A DNA stretch of 64,000 nt from Pirellulales bacterium (GCA_020846145.1 JADLEL010000186.1:31779-95778), one strand, 5' to 3'. Positions 30,233-39,790 are shown, numbered from the stretch's first letter. Program-made: numbers and translations. Notes: generated by a model from the sequence alone, not told the origin.

Positions 30233-31948
30233 ATGATAAAGAATATCCTTCAATTATTCGTATCTTCCTTTCGCGCCGCGGAATGTTTTTCGGCCAAAGG
30301 CCGAGCGTTCTTCGGGAATAATTGGTCCGTTGGACCGAAAAGCGTTTTATGTCCACCCGTTCCCCAGGGCGTTGCCCTGGGCTGGGAGAACGGCTACCCC
30401 TTCGGGGCAAACTATCGAAACAAATCCCCGTCCCGCCGCGGCTCCGTGCTGCTCCTGGTGCTGGTGGTGATCGTCATTCTCTCGCTCGCCGGGTACACCT
30501 TTTCGGAATTGATGCTCACCGAACGCAAGGCGGCCGAACTGAGCGGGCAGAAAATCCAAGCCCAGGCCGCGGCGGAATCGGGCGCGCAATTCGCGCGCAT
30601 TTTCCTCATGAAAACCGCGGAAGACCAGACCCAACTCGGCGGCTGGTACGATAATCCGACCGTCTTTCGCGGCCTGGTCGCCGACGACGACAATCCCCGC
30701 CTCCGCGCGCGATTCACCATCGCGGCCCCCGTCGTGGATGAGCAAGGCATCGTCGTCGAAGGCCTGCGCTACGGGCTGCAGGATGAATCGTGCCGCTTGA
30801 ATCTCAACACCCTTCTGCTGGCCGACAAAGCCAAGCCCGGCAGCGCGCGGACGATCCTGCTCGGCCTGCCCGGCATGACCGAGCAGATCGCCGATTCGAT
30901 TCTCGATTGGATCGACACCGATTCCGAACCCCGCGAATTCGGCGCGGAAGCCGAATACTACGCGATTCTCTCTCCGCCCTACACCCCGAAAAACGGTCCG
31001 CTGGAAACGGTCGAGGAACTGTTGCTCGTGCAGGGCGTTACGCCCTGGCTGCTGTTCGGCTGCGACGCCAACCGCAACGGCCGCATCGATGCCGGCGAAC
31101 CCGATCCCATGAGCATCCCCGACGTCGATAATTCCGACGGCTCCATGACGCAAGGCTGGGCGGCGTATCTCACGCTCTACAGCATGGAAAAGAATCTCAA
31201 GCCCGACGGTACGCCCCGCATCAATATCAACCAAGACGACATGCAAACCCTCTATGACGAGCTATCCGAAGTGCTCACCGCGCCCGTCGTTACTTTTATC
31301 GTGGCCTATCGGCAAAACGGGCCTTATTCCGGCACTTCCAGCAACACGGCGAAACTCGCGACCGGCGAACTCGATTTGACGAAAAAAGCAAAAACGAAGT
31401 TGAAAACGATCCTCGACCTCGTCGGGGGAAAAGTGCAAGTGACTTTCAAGGGCGAGAAAAAAGCCACGATTTTGGAATCTCCCTTCCCCAACGTCCCCGG
31501 GGCGACGAGCGTTATTTTGACCAACTTGATGGATAATTGCACCGTCAATCCCGCGCCGATCATCCCCGGGCGGATCAACATCAACCAGGCGCCCCGCGTC
31601 GTGCTGGCCGGCATTCCCGGATTGACCTCCGACATGGTCGATCAGATACTTTCCACTCGCATTATGAATCCCGCCGAGGCCGACATCAGCCGCAGCTATG
31701 AGACCTGGTTAATCGACGAGGGAATCGTAACCTTAAAACAAATGAAGGATATCATTCCCTATGTAACGGGCGGGGGCAGCGTTTTTCGCGCCCAGGTCAT
31801 CGGCTATTTCGATCAGAAAGGGCCGGCCGCAAGGCTCGAAGTGGTGATCGACGCTACCGCAACGCCGCCCCGCATGGTATTCTGGAGAGATATCAGCCAT
31901 CTCGGCCGCGGTTACCCGGTCGAACTTCTCGGCACGGAAGCGGAGTAG
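30233..31948 (+). CDS. gspK: Type II secretion minor pseudopilin GspK with repeat-derived leader
   Basis: RRGSVLLLVLVVIVILSLAGYTFSELMLTERKAAELSGQ; GspK-like RLNLN and GRININQAPRVVLAGIPGL. Confidence 0.93.
   Translation: MIKNILQLFVSSFRAAECFSAKGRAFFGNNWSVGPKSVLCPPVPQGVALGWENGYPFGANYRNKSPSRRGSVLLLVLVVIVILSLAGYTFSELMLTERKAAELSGQKIQAQAAAESGAQFARIFLMKTAEDQTQLGGWYDNPTVFRGLVADDDNPRLRARFTIAAPVVDEQGIVVEGLRYGLQDESCRLNLNTLLLADKAKPGSARTILLGLPGMTEQIADSILDWIDTDSEPREFGAEAEYYAILSPPYTPKNGPLETVEELLLVQGVTPWLLFGCDANRNGRIDAGEPDPMSIPDVDNSDGSMTQGWAAYLTLYSMEKNLKPDGTPRININQDDMQTLYDELSEVLTAPVVTFIVAYRQNGPYSGTSSNTAKLATGELDLTKKAKTKLKTILDLVGGKVQVTFKGEKKATILESPFPNVPGATSVILTNLMDNCTVNPAPIIPGRININQAPRVVLAGIPGLTSDMVDQILSTRIMNPAEADISRSYETWLIDEGIVTLKQMKDIIPYVTGGGSVFRAQVIGYFDQKGPAARLEVVIDATATPPRMVFWRDISHLGRGYPVELLGTEAE
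30291..30409. repeat. CCCAGGGCGTTGCCCTGGG family element inside the gspK leader
   Basis: CGGCCAAAGGCCG...GGTCCGTTGGACC...CCCCAGGGCGTTGCCCTGGGCTGGGAGAA...CCCCTTCGGGG. Confidence 0.85.
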
Positions 31949-31987
31949 GGGAGAGGGATTAGGGGTTAGGGATCAGGGGATAGGGGA
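31946..31987. repeat. Heptamer tandem array (TAGGGGA consensus)
   Basis: TAGGGGA GAGGGAT TAGGGGT TAGGGAT CAGGGGA TAGGGGA; the first TAG is the gspK stop codon. Confidence 0.85.
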
Positions 31988-32266
31988 GGACATTCCAGCC
32001 GCTTGCGGATTAGCAAACCATCGCGAACTTGTTCACAATCCTCCCCCCAAACGGATTAAAAGCAATTCCTCCGCATACGATTATCCCCTAACCGACTATC
32101 TCATAAGACTTTACGATATATCCCCCGATTTTTTCCTTGAAAAGGAGCTATCCGCTTCGCTACTATAAACCTATGGCGATACATTCTTAATAAGTTTTTT
32201 GAGGAAAAACGGTAGAGGCTCCACGATGCCAGGGCCGAGGACGGCCCGGCTCGCTAAAGTTTCTTT

Positions 32267-32315
32267 CCCCATCCCCTATCCCCCATCCCCTATCCCCTAT
32301 CCCCCATCCCCTACC
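32267..32315. repeat. Heptamer tandem array (CCCYATC consensus), inverted partner of 31946-31987
   Basis: CCCCATC CCCTATC CCCCATC CCCTATC CCCTATC CCCCATC CCCTACC ending 2 nt before the gspL ATG. Confidence 0.9.
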
Positions 32316-32317
32316 CA

Positions 32318-33817
32318 ATGCCTCACCTCCTCGCCCTCGAATGGAACGGCACCGAAGCGCGGCTGGTTTATGCCTCCGGCCGCGGCGATCGGGTGGTGAT
32401 CGAACAGGCGTTTGCGGTCGAGATGCGGCGCCGCAACGACGACGGCGAGCAGCCCGAAGTCGATATCGGCGACCGGCTCGTTTCGGCCTTGGGGGCGCGC
32501 GGCATCGGCCGCGTCGAAACGCTGGTGGCCATCGGTCGGACGAATATCGAACTCCGTCAGCTTTCGCTCCCTCCCGCGCCCGACGAGGAACTGCCCGACC
32601 TCGTTCGCTTTCAGGCCATGCGGGAGTTCAACGAGTTGGACGACGATTGGCTCTTGGACTACGTCCCCTTGAACGATTCGCCCGACGAGCCGCGCGCCGT
32701 ATTGGCCGCGGCGGTGGGGCCTGACCTAGTCTCGCAAATCCAACAAACCTGCGAGAAAGCCGGATTGAAACCCAAGCGTTTGGTGCTCCGGGCGTGCGCG
32801 GCGGCGGCGTTGCTGTCGCACACCCAAGCGGCGAGGCAAGGAGAACTCCGGCTGTTGGTCGATCTGCTCTCCGACGAAGCCGATTTGACCGTCGTCAACG
32901 ACGGCCGCGTGGTTTTCATGCGCACCACGCGCTTGGGCGAACCGCCCAATCCGCAGGTCCTCTTTGGCGAAATCCGCCGCACGATGGCCGCGGTGCAGAA
33001 CCAACTCGCCGGCCGCAAGGTCGAATCGATCGTCCTCTGCGGCCGAGGGCTCGAACAATCCGATCTCGCGCGCCGCATCCAAGCCGAACTCGACGTCCCC
33101 ACCGAACTGTTCGATCCCTTCGACGGCTTGCAACTCGGCCCCGAACTCGAGGAAGCGTTGCCCGACCATCCGGGCCGATTCACGCCGCTCTTGGGGATGT
33201 TGGCGACCGAATTCGCGCGCCGCCCCCACGCGGTCGATTTCCTGCATCCCCGCCGGCGTCCCGCGCCCCCCAGCAAATGGCGGCGGTACTCCTTGCCCGT
33301 CGCCGCGGCCGTCGTGCTGTTGATTTCGTACTTGGGATACCGGCAATGGCAATACAACGGACTTCAGGCGGACATCGAGAAGTTGAACGCGGATTTGAAT
33401 AACTTGGACCAACTCGTCAAACGCGCGGAAAAACGCCGCGAGGTCGCACAAAGCGTCGAAAAATGGTCGATCGGCGACATCGTTTGGTTGGACGCCTTGT
33501 ACGAAATGCACGAAAAACTCCCGCCGGCCTCCGAGGCCATGCTTTCCCATCTCACGTTGAAAAGCACCGCGACGGGCGGAGAAGCCGGCTTCAAAGGATT
33601 CGTGAAATCGTTGGACGTGCTCAAAAAGGTCGAGAATAAAAGCAGCAGCCAGGACGATTCCGTGAAGCCGTACGCCTGGCAATTCAACGGCACCCGGCTC
33701 ATCAAGTCCGCGCCGTCCGCCGCGAAATCGCCTCCGCAGCCGAAAACTCCGTCCCCCCCGCCCCGCTCCCTCGGCGGTTCGCAGCAAGCGCCGCCGAAAA
33801 AGGAGGCGCCGAAATGA
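32318..33817 (+). CDS. gspL: GspL-like protein (PilM-like plus PilN-like region)
   Basis: MPHLLALEWNGTEARLVYASG actin-like N-terminus; single TM SLPVAAAVVLLISYLGYRQWQ then coiled coil; follows gspK. Confidence 0.75.
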   Translation: MPHLLALEWNGTEARLVYASGRGDRVVIEQAFAVEMRRRNDDGEQPEVDIGDRLVSALGARGIGRVETLVAIGRTNIELRQLSLPPAPDEELPDLVRFQAMREFNELDDDWLLDYVPLNDSPDEPRAVLAAAVGPDLVSQIQQTCEKAGLKPKRLVLRACAAAALLSHTQAARQGELRLLVDLLSDEADLTVVNDGRVVFMRTTRLGEPPNPQVLFGEIRRTMAAVQNQLAGRKVESIVLCGRGLEQSDLARRIQAELDVPTELFDPFDGLQLGPELEEALPDHPGRFTPLLGMLATEFARRPHAVDFLHPRRRPAPPSKWRRYSLPVAAAVVLLISYLGYRQWQYNGLQADIEKLNADLNNLDQLVKRAEKRREVAQSVEKWSIGDIVWLDALYEMHEKLPPASEAMLSHLTLKSTATGGEAGFKGFVKSLDVLKKVENKSSSQDDSVKPYAWQFNGTRLIKSAPSAAKSPPQPKTPSPPPRSLGGSQQAPPKKEAPK

Positions 33818-34758
33818 AACTCAACAAGCGGGAAAGAATCCTCGCCCTCGTCGTCGCCGCCATCGCCGTCCTCGTGGTATTCGTCTTGGCTTGGCAATAT
33901 GTTTTCACCGGTAGCGAATCGCTCGCCGATCTGCAAACGCGATACTCCGCCCTGACCGCCAAGGTGAACAAGCGAAACCAAGATCTCGCGACGGCCAAGC
34001 GGGCCGCCGTAAAACTCGACGACTGGCTCCGGCGGGCCTTGCCGTCCGACGTCGAAAAAGGCGGCGCGCTCTATCAGGCCTGGCTCCGCGAGACGCTCAA
34101 CAAGGCCGGTTTCAGCGAGACGAAGGTCGATGCCCTCGCCGGCCAATCGCGCCGCGGCATCTTCGAGGAATTGCGATACAACATCAAGGCCCAAGCCTCC
34201 TTGAAGGAACTCGCGCAATTTCTCTACGATTTTTACGGGGCGGGCCATCTGCATAAAATCTCGAATTTGCAGATCACCCCTCCGCCGCCCAGCGAAAGCT
34301 CGAAAGACCTCGACCTGCTCATCACCGTCGAAGCCCTCTCTCTGGCCGATGCCGACCGCACCCACCAACTCACGAAGGTGCCGGGCAAGCGGCTGCAAAG
34401 AAAATCGTTCGACGATTACAAAAAAACCATCGTCGATCGGAACGTCTTCGCCGCTTTTGTTCCCCCGCGACCTCCGGGAAACGATCGACGGCCCCCGCGC
34501 GAAGAGAATAAGCCTCCCCAATTCGAGCACCTGGAATTCACCACCATCACGGGGATCACCGCGATCGACGGCATTCCCGAGGCTACCATCATCACCAAAA
34601 CCACCGGCAAAAAGTACCTGCTCCACGAAGGCGAAGAAGTCGATATCGCCACGGCCAAAATTAAAGTCCTCCGCATCGGCATCCGCGATATCGATCTGCA
34701 AATCGGCGGCGAAAAACGCACTTTCCTCCTCGGCCAAAACCTGCTCGCCAAACCGTAG
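33814..34758 (+). CDS. GspM-like type II secretion protein
   Basis: ATGA overlap with the preceding gene; MKLNKRERILALVVAAIAVLVVFVLAWQYV; position after gspL. Confidence 0.65.
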   Translation: MKLNKRERILALVVAAIAVLVVFVLAWQYVFTGSESLADLQTRYSALTAKVNKRNQDLATAKRAAVKLDDWLRRALPSDVEKGGALYQAWLRETLNKAGFSETKVDALAGQSRRGIFEELRYNIKAQASLKELAQFLYDFYGAGHLHKISNLQITPPPPSESSKDLDLLITVEALSLADADRTHQLTKVPGKRLQRKSFDDYKKTIVDRNVFAAFVPPRPPGNDRRPPREENKPPQFEHLEFTTITGITAIDGIPEATIITKTTGKKYLLHEGEEVDIATAKIKVLRIGIRDIDLQIGGEKRTFLLGQNLLAKP

Positions 34759-34832
34759 GTTATGCTGCAGCATGACTTTTTCGCGCGCCGGGAGGTCCTC
34801 GTCCCCGGTCGATCGAAAACATCATTTCCTCC

Positions 34833-35753
34833 TCAAGCCCCTTCCCCCATTCCCAACAACCGGGCGGGATTCCGATACGTCAACCGTTCGATATCCGCCG
34901 CGGACAATTGCATTTCCTCCCGCAATAAATTCGCCATCCGCGGCATGGTCGCGGTTGAACCCATCAAGAACATCCCGTCGGGACTGCGGGCGACGAGGTC
35001 CGCGCCGATCTTCACCGCCTGGTTTCCCAGCGTGAAGGTCCCCGTGCCGAGCCTCGCGGCGGCCATCGCGTCGGTAACGACGACCGCGCGGTCGATCCCC
35101 ACGAAATCCAGGTAGTTTTTCAACGCGAACGGCGGTATGTGGACGCCGTCGGCGATGAAGCTGAATTGCAGCAACTCCCGCAGGCTCAGCACGCGCTGCA
35201 TGATGTTGTCGTGCCGCGAAATCGTCATCGGGCAGCCGTTGCCGAAATGCGTGAACATGCTCAGACCGTTATCGATCGCCGCTCGCAGCTCGTCGCGGGT
35301 GCAATCGGTATGGCCGGCTGCGATCAGGATCTTCCGCTCGGCAAGCAACCGCGTCGTCTTGCATCCCGGATCGCGCTCGGGGGCCAGCGTCACCAGGCGG
35401 ATCAGCCCCCGGGCTGCGTCGAGCAACGCTTTCATCGCGTCCGGATCGGCGGGCCGCATGGCCGATGCCGGATGCGCGCCCGCGTAGCCCGGCGTCTCGT
35501 TGAGAAACGGGCCTTCGAGATGAATCCCCAGCACCAGTTCCCGCACCAGCGGATCGCGCTCGCAACATTCGGCGATCCGCGTCAAGCGAGCGCAAAGGAC
35601 GGGCAGGGTGTCGGTGATGATCGTCGCCAGAATGCCTTCGACGCCGTCCTCCCGCAAGGCTTCGCACGCGCGGCGCAGCTCCGCGGGTGAAAATTCGTTG
35701 CCGTTGAAATCGACGCCCGCGTAACCGTTGATTTGCAAATCGAGAAATGGCAT
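34833..35753 (-). CDS. nagA: N-acetylglucosamine-6-phosphate deacetylase-like amidohydrolase
   Basis: FLDLQINGYAGVDFNGNEFS; GIHLEGPFLNETPGYAGAHP; HTDCTRDELRAAIDNGLSMFTHFGN. Confidence 0.85.
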   Translation of the reverse strand: MPFLDLQINGYAGVDFNGNEFSPAELRRACEALREDGVEGILATIITDTLPVLCARLTRIAECCERDPLVRELVLGIHLEGPFLNETPGYAGAHPASAMRPADPDAMKALLDAARGLIRLVTLAPERDPGCKTTRLLAERKILIAAGHTDCTRDELRAAIDNGLSMFTHFGNGCPMTISRHDNIMQRVLSLRELLQFSFIADGVHIPPFALKNYLDFVGIDRAVVVTDAMAAARLGTGTFTLGNQAVKIGADLVARSPDGMFLMGSTATMPRMANLLREEMQLSAADIERLTYRNPARLLGMGEGA

Positions 35754-36515
35754 CTAATGGTTCCTGAATTTCGCGATCGTTTCATCCGAAAGCAGTTCCG
35801 CGGCCGGAGGATCGAGGAAGAGCAACGCTCGCGGATGCCGCTTGAGGATCGAAGCCGGAACCGCGGGCGTAACGGCATCGGCCAGCGCGTCGCGCACCGC
35901 CGGGGCCTTGCGGCGGTCGGGTACGCTGCAGACGAGCGTCCGCGCCTTGAGGATTTGCGGGATCGTCATGCTGATCGCCCGCCGCGGCACGTCTGAGAGC
36001 GCGGGAAACCACCCTTCGCCCAGTTGCTGGCGGCGGCACTTCTCGTCGAGTTCCACCACCAGAAACGGCTCTTGCGTCTCGAAATCGGCCGGCGGGTCGT
36101 TGAACGCCAGATGCCCGTTCTCGCCGATGCCGATGAGCGCCAAATCGACCGTGTGCTTGGCGATGAGATCGCTCACCCGACGGCATTCGCTTTGCGGGTC
36201 CGCCTCGCCGTCGATCAAATGGAACTCCCGAAACGACAAATCCCGGATGACTCGCTCGGCGAGAAACCTGCGGAACGAGGCGGGATGCGTCGGCGGGAGG
36301 TCGAGGTACTCGTCCAGATGAAAGCCGACGACCTTCGACCAATCGATGTCCGCGGCGGCCATCAGGTTCGTCAACATCTCGATCGGCGACGCGCCCGCGG
36401 GAAAGACCACGCACGCCGTGCCGCACTCGCCGATCGCCTCGCGAATGCACGCCGCCGCCGCGCCCGCCGCCCGGCGGCCCAAATCTTTCGCATCGCTGCA
36501 AAGGTGAAGTTCCAT
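35754..36515 (-). CDS. nagB: Glucosamine-6-phosphate deaminase-like protein
   Basis: VVGFHLDEYLDLPPTHPASFRRFL; LALIGIGENGHLAFNDPPADF. Confidence 0.9.
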   Translation of the reverse strand: MELHLCSDAKDLGRRAAGAAAACIREAIGECGTACVVFPAGASPIEMLTNLMAAADIDWSKVVGFHLDEYLDLPPTHPASFRRFLAERVIRDLSFREFHLIDGEADPQSECRRVSDLIAKHTVDLALIGIGENGHLAFNDPPADFETQEPFLVVELDEKCRRQQLGEGWFPALSDVPRRAISMTIPQILKARTLVCSVPDRRKAPAVRDALADAVTPAVPASILKRHPRALLFLDPPAAELLSDETIAKFRNH

Positions 36516-36536
36516 GTTTGCAATCATCCTTCCCGT

Positions 36537-36637
36537 CGTTTAGCCCGGAGCCAACGGCGACGGCGTTTGGGGATATCTATTTATCGCGGTATTTCGCTTT
36601 TGCCCTAGCCCCGTCGCCGATGGTTCCGGGCTAAACG
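36537..36637. repeat. CGTTTAGCCCGGAGCCAACGGCGACGGCG palindromic element, copy 1
   Basis: Arms inverted around a variable loop; further copies at 47003-47105 and 63908-63993. Confidence 0.88.
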
Positions 36638-36656
36638 ATTCAAATGATTTCGTTGC

Positions 36657-37856
36657 TCATCCCAAAAAATACCGCATGAGCTTCCAGCCTTCGGGAAACG
36701 CGAGGTTCGATTTATCCGCTGCAAGTTCGTCGAAAGCCGTAGCCGCATCCGGTGAGACATTCGTTCCGGCCAAGGCGAAGGGGACGTTGCCGTGGCTGTG
36801 GGTCTTCGTCCTCAGCGGCGTGGGATGGTCGGGACTGATTAAAAGGCGATATTCGCCGCGGCTTTTCAGCGCCGCGTGGATTGGGGCGACGATGTGCCGG
36901 TCGATCTGTTCGAGGGCCTCGATCTTCTCCGCCGCGTTGCCTTCGTGCGAGGCTTCGTCGGTGGCTTCGACGTGCACGCAAACCAAATCGGCGTCATTCA
37001 AGGCTTCGATGGCATAGCGCCCTTTGGCGGCGTAGTTGGTGTCGAAGTAGCCCGTCGCTCCGGGCACGTCGATGCGTTTCCAGCCCAGAAGTACGGCCAG
37101 CCCGCGCAGCAAATCGACGGCCGTAATCATCGCTCCTCTTTTGCCGTAAATTTCGGCGAAGGGGGGTAATTTCGGCCTGCTCCCCAAGCCCCAGAGCCAG
37201 ATATTCGTCGCCGCCGGTTTGCCCGCCGCGCGCCGCGCCGCATTCACCGGATGCGCGGCGAAAATCGGCTCGCTGTCGGCCATCAGTTGGTTCAATAAAT
37301 CGCTGCCCGGCCCGCGTGGATAGTCGTCTCGAACGGATTGATCGGTCAAGTCGTGCGGTTGTGCCGTTCGCGTGTCCGGCGAAAAGAGCGCGGGCAGCCC
37401 CGTTCCGCGATAGACCAGCAAATTCCGATACCCCACGCCGGAATAGAATCGCAACCGTTCGCCGCCAAGTTTTTCTTGCAGGGTGGAGAGCAACGCGGCG
37501 GCTTCCGCCGAGGTGATTTGACCGGCGGTAAACGATTCCATCGTCTGCTCTTCGATCGTCACCAGATTGCAGCGCACGGCCCAGTCGTCCGGTCCGAGAT
37601 CGATCCCCATGGCGGCGGCTTCCAGCGGCGCGCGGCCCGTGTAATAGGCCACCGGATCGTAGCCCAGCAGGCTCAAATTGGCGGTATCCGAGCCGGCGGG
37701 GAGCGCGTCGGGAGTGTGGTTGGCCCAACCGACCGCGCCGGCCGCCGCCACCGCATCCATCGCCGGAAGATTCGCCGCCTGAAGCGGCGTTTTGCCGGAC
37801 AACGAATCCTGCGGCTCGTCGGCGCATCCGTCGGGGATGATTAAGGCGTATTTCAT
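36657..37856 (-). CDS. apgM: Cofactor-independent phosphoglycerate mutase, archaeal-type
   Basis: MKYALIIPDGCADEPQDSLSGKTPLQAANLPAMDAVAAAGAVG; YDPVAYYTGRAPLEAAAMGI. Confidence 0.88.
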   Translation of the reverse strand: MKYALIIPDGCADEPQDSLSGKTPLQAANLPAMDAVAAAGAVGWANHTPDALPAGSDTANLSLLGYDPVAYYTGRAPLEAAAMGIDLGPDDWAVRCNLVTIEEQTMESFTAGQITSAEAAALLSTLQEKLGGERLRFYSGVGYRNLLVYRGTGLPALFSPDTRTAQPHDLTDQSVRDDYPRGPGSDLLNQLMADSEPIFAAHPVNAARRAAGKPAATNIWLWGLGSRPKLPPFAEIYGKRGAMITAVDLLRGLAVLLGWKRIDVPGATGYFDTNYAAKGRYAIEALNDADLVCVHVEATDEASHEGNAAEKIEALEQIDRHIVAPIHAALKSRGEYRLLISPDHPTPLRTKTHSHGNVPFALAGTNVSPDAATAFDELAADKSNLAFPEGWKLMRYFLG

Positions 37857-37891
37857 GGGGGCAGGGGATAGGGGATGGGGGATAGGGAGCA
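37857..37891. repeat. Heptamer tandem array (GGGGATA consensus) abutting the apgM start codon
   Basis: GGGGGCA GGGGATA GGGGATG GGGGATA GGGAGCA. Confidence 0.85.
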
Positions 37892-37920
37892 GGTAAGGAC
37901 CAAGCATTTTCCAACAATTC

Positions 37921-37948
37921 ATCCTTCATCCTTCATCCTTCATCCTTT
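37921..37948. repeat. Heptamer tandem array (ATCCTTC) overlapping the hom stop codon
   Basis: ATCCTTC ATCCTTC ATCCTTC ATCCTTT. Confidence 0.9.
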
Positions 37949-39245
37949 AATTTCTGACTCTCATCCGCACCGTTCCGGGATGGACGCTGGAAAGCACGCC
38001 GATCGCCTGCAAGGCATTCTGCATCGCGCCTTCCGGGGCGGAATGGGTCATGATGACCAACGGGACGCTGCGCGACTCTTCTTCGTTTTCGTGTTGAATG
38101 AGCGAGGCGATGGAAATATGATGCTTGCCGAGGATCCCCGCGATGTCGGCCATCACGCCCGGCCGATCGTCCACGTTGAAGCGGAGATAAAACCGCCCTT
38201 GCACGTCGGCCGGATTGCGCGGTTGGATCAACGCTTCGCGGCCGTCGGACCAGAGATCCGACGTTTTGAAGGTGATTGCCATTCGTCCCAGAATCGTATC
38301 GACGATATCCGACACCACGGCCGACGCGGTGGGCATTTGCCCCGCGCCCAATCCGTGGAAAAAAACCCGGCCCACGGCGTCGCCGATGATGCGGATCGCA
38401 TTATACGCCCCGCGAACATCGGCCAAAGGCGTTCCCAGCCTGACCATCGTGGGGGAAACGTGCAATTCCAAACCTTCGGGCGCGCGCTCGGCCACGGCAA
38501 GAAGTTTGATGCTATACCCCAGTTCCTTGGCGAATTGCATATCGCCCGCGGTAACGATGTCGATCCCCGTGCGGGAAATTTCCCGCCAATTCACGTGCGC
38601 GCTGAAGGCGAGATGGGCGAGAATTGCCAGTTTTTGCGCCGCGTCGCTTCCGCTCACGTCCATGAAGGGATTTGCTTCGGCATAACCGCACTGCTGCGCT
38701 TCGGCCAGCGCGGCGGCGTAATCGGTGCCGTTTTCCTCCATTTGCGTGAGAATGAAATTGCTCGTGCCGTTGAGAATCGCATGGATCGATTCGACCTGGT
38801 TGGCGATCAGGCATTCGTTGATCGAGGCGATGATCGGAATGCCTCCCGCCACCGCTCCCTCGAAGGCGATCGAAAGCCCCTTTTCGCGGGCCTTGTCGAA
38901 CAACTCGCGGCCGTGTTCGGCCAACAACGCCTTATTCGCCGTAACAATATTTTTGCCGCTTTCGAGCAACTGAATCACGATGGACCGGGCCGGTTCCAAG
39001 CCGCCGACGAGTTCCACGGCGACCGAAACCTCCGCATCGCGAAGGACGGCATGGAGATCGTCGGTCAAAAGTCCCGCCGGCAATGTGAAATTCCGCTTCC
39101 GCCGGGTATCCGTATCGACCACGTAAGCCAACTCGACCGGCCGCCCCGCATGGCGGGCAATACGATCCTTCTGTTCCAATAGCAGTCTCGCCACCCCGGA
39201 ACCGATGGTCCCCATTCCAATGAGTGCTACCCTGGCTGGTTTCAT
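37947..39245 (-). CDS. hom: Homoserine dehydrogenase
   Basis: MKPARVALIGMGTIGSGVARLL; ILNGTSNFILTQM; EANPFMDVSGSDAAQKLAIL. Confidence 0.95.
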   Translation of the reverse strand: MKPARVALIGMGTIGSGVARLLLEQKDRIARHAGRPVELAYVVDTDTRRKRNFTLPAGLLTDDLHAVLRDAEVSVAVELVGGLEPARSIVIQLLESGKNIVTANKALLAEHGRELFDKAREKGLSIAFEGAVAGGIPIIASINECLIANQVESIHAILNGTSNFILTQMEENGTDYAAALAEAQQCGYAEANPFMDVSGSDAAQKLAILAHLAFSAHVNWREISRTGIDIVTAGDMQFAKELGYSIKLLAVAERAPEGLELHVSPTMVRLGTPLADVRGAYNAIRIIGDAVGRVFFHGLGAGQMPTASAVVSDIVDTILGRMAITFKTSDLWSDGREALIQPRNPADVQGRFYLRFNVDDRPGVMADIAGILGKHHISIASLIQHENEEESRSVPLVIMTHSAPEGAMQNALQAIGVLSSVHPGTVRMRVRN

Positions 39246-39790
39246 AATACTTGAGTAATTTTGAAAGGATAATATAGCAGTTATGAAATAAACATTAACG
39301 GATATTTAGTTTGAGCTACTCAATTATCAAAATGATTATTGCAATTGTTATAAATAAAATCGATCTAATCCACAAAATATTGCTCATAGATTTTTTCCAT
39401 CTTAAGGGGTGCAGGATTTTACTCCATTTTCGATGGGATGGATAGTACGCTCGGTCGTCGCGCTTACCGCGGATGGGACCGTCCACGCCATAACCTCTTG
39501 GCGGATAAAGGCTTAGCGCATGCGTACTCGCTTCTCGTCGAGGCCCGCCGATGCACCGGTCGATTCGATTCGATTACCCGAAATATCCGCGTTTCCGACC
39601 ACCAGTGCTGAATCAATCGACCTCGATAATCGCCAACGATTCGTGTTGCACCGAAACTTGAGAACCGCTAGAATCGGCGCCCGAATCGGCCTCCGCTAGC
39701 ATTCCGGGCGGAAACAATCCCTCATTTTCCCGCGGATACCCCAATAAAATGGGGGGGTATTCGCTCGGTCTGCTCGGTATTGCATCCATC

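Noticed and set aside
31946-32315. Heptamer arrays considered as CRISPR
   Set aside because: 7-bp units with no spacers and no cas genes; not a CRISPR array.
32199-32399. 66-aa ORF with PYPPSPIPYPPSP repeats
   Set aside because: Translation of the CCCYATC heptamer array upstream of gspL.
37875-39182. 435-aa plus-strand ORF opposite hom, and 47238-48440 opposite aroA
   Set aside because: The antisense strand of well-recognised enzymes; no independent support.
39250-39790. AT-rich gap between hom and the glycan cluster considered as an RNA gene or island boundary
   Set aside because: No tRNA/ncRNA structure recognised; most simply a divergent promoter region.
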